From Spirochaetota bacterium (lineage in GTDB: Bacteria > Spirochaetota > UBA4802 > UBA5368): 5,955 nt of DNA. The stretch is from assembly GCA_017998475.1 (NCBI GenBank), contig JAGODA010000201.1, positions 1 through 5,955 of the forward strand, read 5' to 3'. The notes under the pieces were generated by a model. The model had not been told where the DNA came from. It ran no database searches and saw nothing but the letters and a program-made list of their open reading frames with translations. Shown piece after piece: positions 5,835-5,955 of this stretch. Each line of letters opens with the position of its first letter. Within the stretch, counting starts at the first letter, position 1. The translations under genes and the position numbers were made by a program.

Positions 5835-5955
5835 CTAGTGCTCTTGTTTTATGATATGCACGGAAGTGGCCTTAAAGGAGGCGTTAACGCGCAGGCCCTC
5901 GCGAAGACCCATCTCCTCCATGAACCGGTGGGTAACGTACGCGACAAGAGGGAAG
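5835..5955 (-). CDS. C-terminal TOBE domain, probably an ABC transporter ATPase (cut by window end)
   Basis: The last 39 codons of a minus-strand gene are visible, ending in TAG four bases before the PHP gene. The sequence contains VAYVTHRFMEEMGLREG followed by VNASFKATSVHII. This is the pattern of a TOBE/Mop-like domain: a helix, then LG-x-x-G, then a strand with ASFKA-x-x-VH. It is commonest at the C-terminus of molybdate/tungstate ABC transporter ATPases (ModC/WtpC/TupC type) and also occurs in ModE-like regulators and stand-alone molybdate-binding proteins. The catalytic ATPase part, if present, lies outside the window, so the transporter assignment is inference from the tail alone. The short KQEH tail ends the protein just after the domain. 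Confidence 0.72.
   Translation of the reverse strand, partial: FPLVAYVTHRFMEEMGLREGLRVNASFKATSVHIIKQEH

Noticed and set aside
4943..5854. Plus-strand 303-residue open frame opposite the PHP gene
   Set aside because: The minus-strand protein carries every PHP metal-binding motif; the plus-strand frame has no recognisable feature.

Overview
This is a GC-rich window from a double-membraned (diderm) bacterium. It holds five complete protein genes and two genes cut by the window edges. A signal-peptide-bearing beta-barrel protein ending in phenylalanine shows that there is an outer membrane. Both predicted lipoproteins have loose lipoboxes (P or Q at -3), as spirochaetes tolerate, so a spirochaete is my best guess. 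That guess is weak, and other GC-rich diderms such as deltaproteobacterial lineages are possible. I see no mobile element, RNA gene or CRISPR array.

Left part (1-3266, + strand): an envelope cluster read as one transcript. The last 30 codons of an unrecognised gene end in an ATGA overlap with a 501-residue outer-membrane beta-barrel protein that has DUF1302-like motifs. Its last codons overlap by 11 bases with a 559-residue predicted lipoprotein. That lipoprotein is an ABAB internal duplication, and each of its four units carries an acidic loop resembling a calcium-binding motif. The tight coupling suggests that barrel and lipoprotein are made together and may act together at the outer membrane.

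Middle (3267-4890, + strand): a good sigma70-type promoter (TTGACA, 17 bases, TATACA) starts a new unit with a small helical lipoprotein of 136 residues. After a 96-base gap comes argC, N-acetyl-gamma-glutamyl-phosphate reductase of arginine synthesis. The gap contains an A+T-rich site resembling an ARG box and -10 element, followed by two adjacent inverted repeats, so argC may have its own regulated promoter.

Right part (4976-5955, - strand): a gene pair converging on argC. The upstream member is cut by the window edge. Its visible end is a TOBE domain, probably the C-terminus of a molybdate/tungstate-type ABC transporter ATPase. Four bases after its stop begins a complete PHP-domain phosphoesterase of the YciV/TrpH (COG0613) family.

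The most unusual item is the barrel plus four-unit lipoprotein pair. The remaining genes belong to known families or are small lipoproteins of unknown role.
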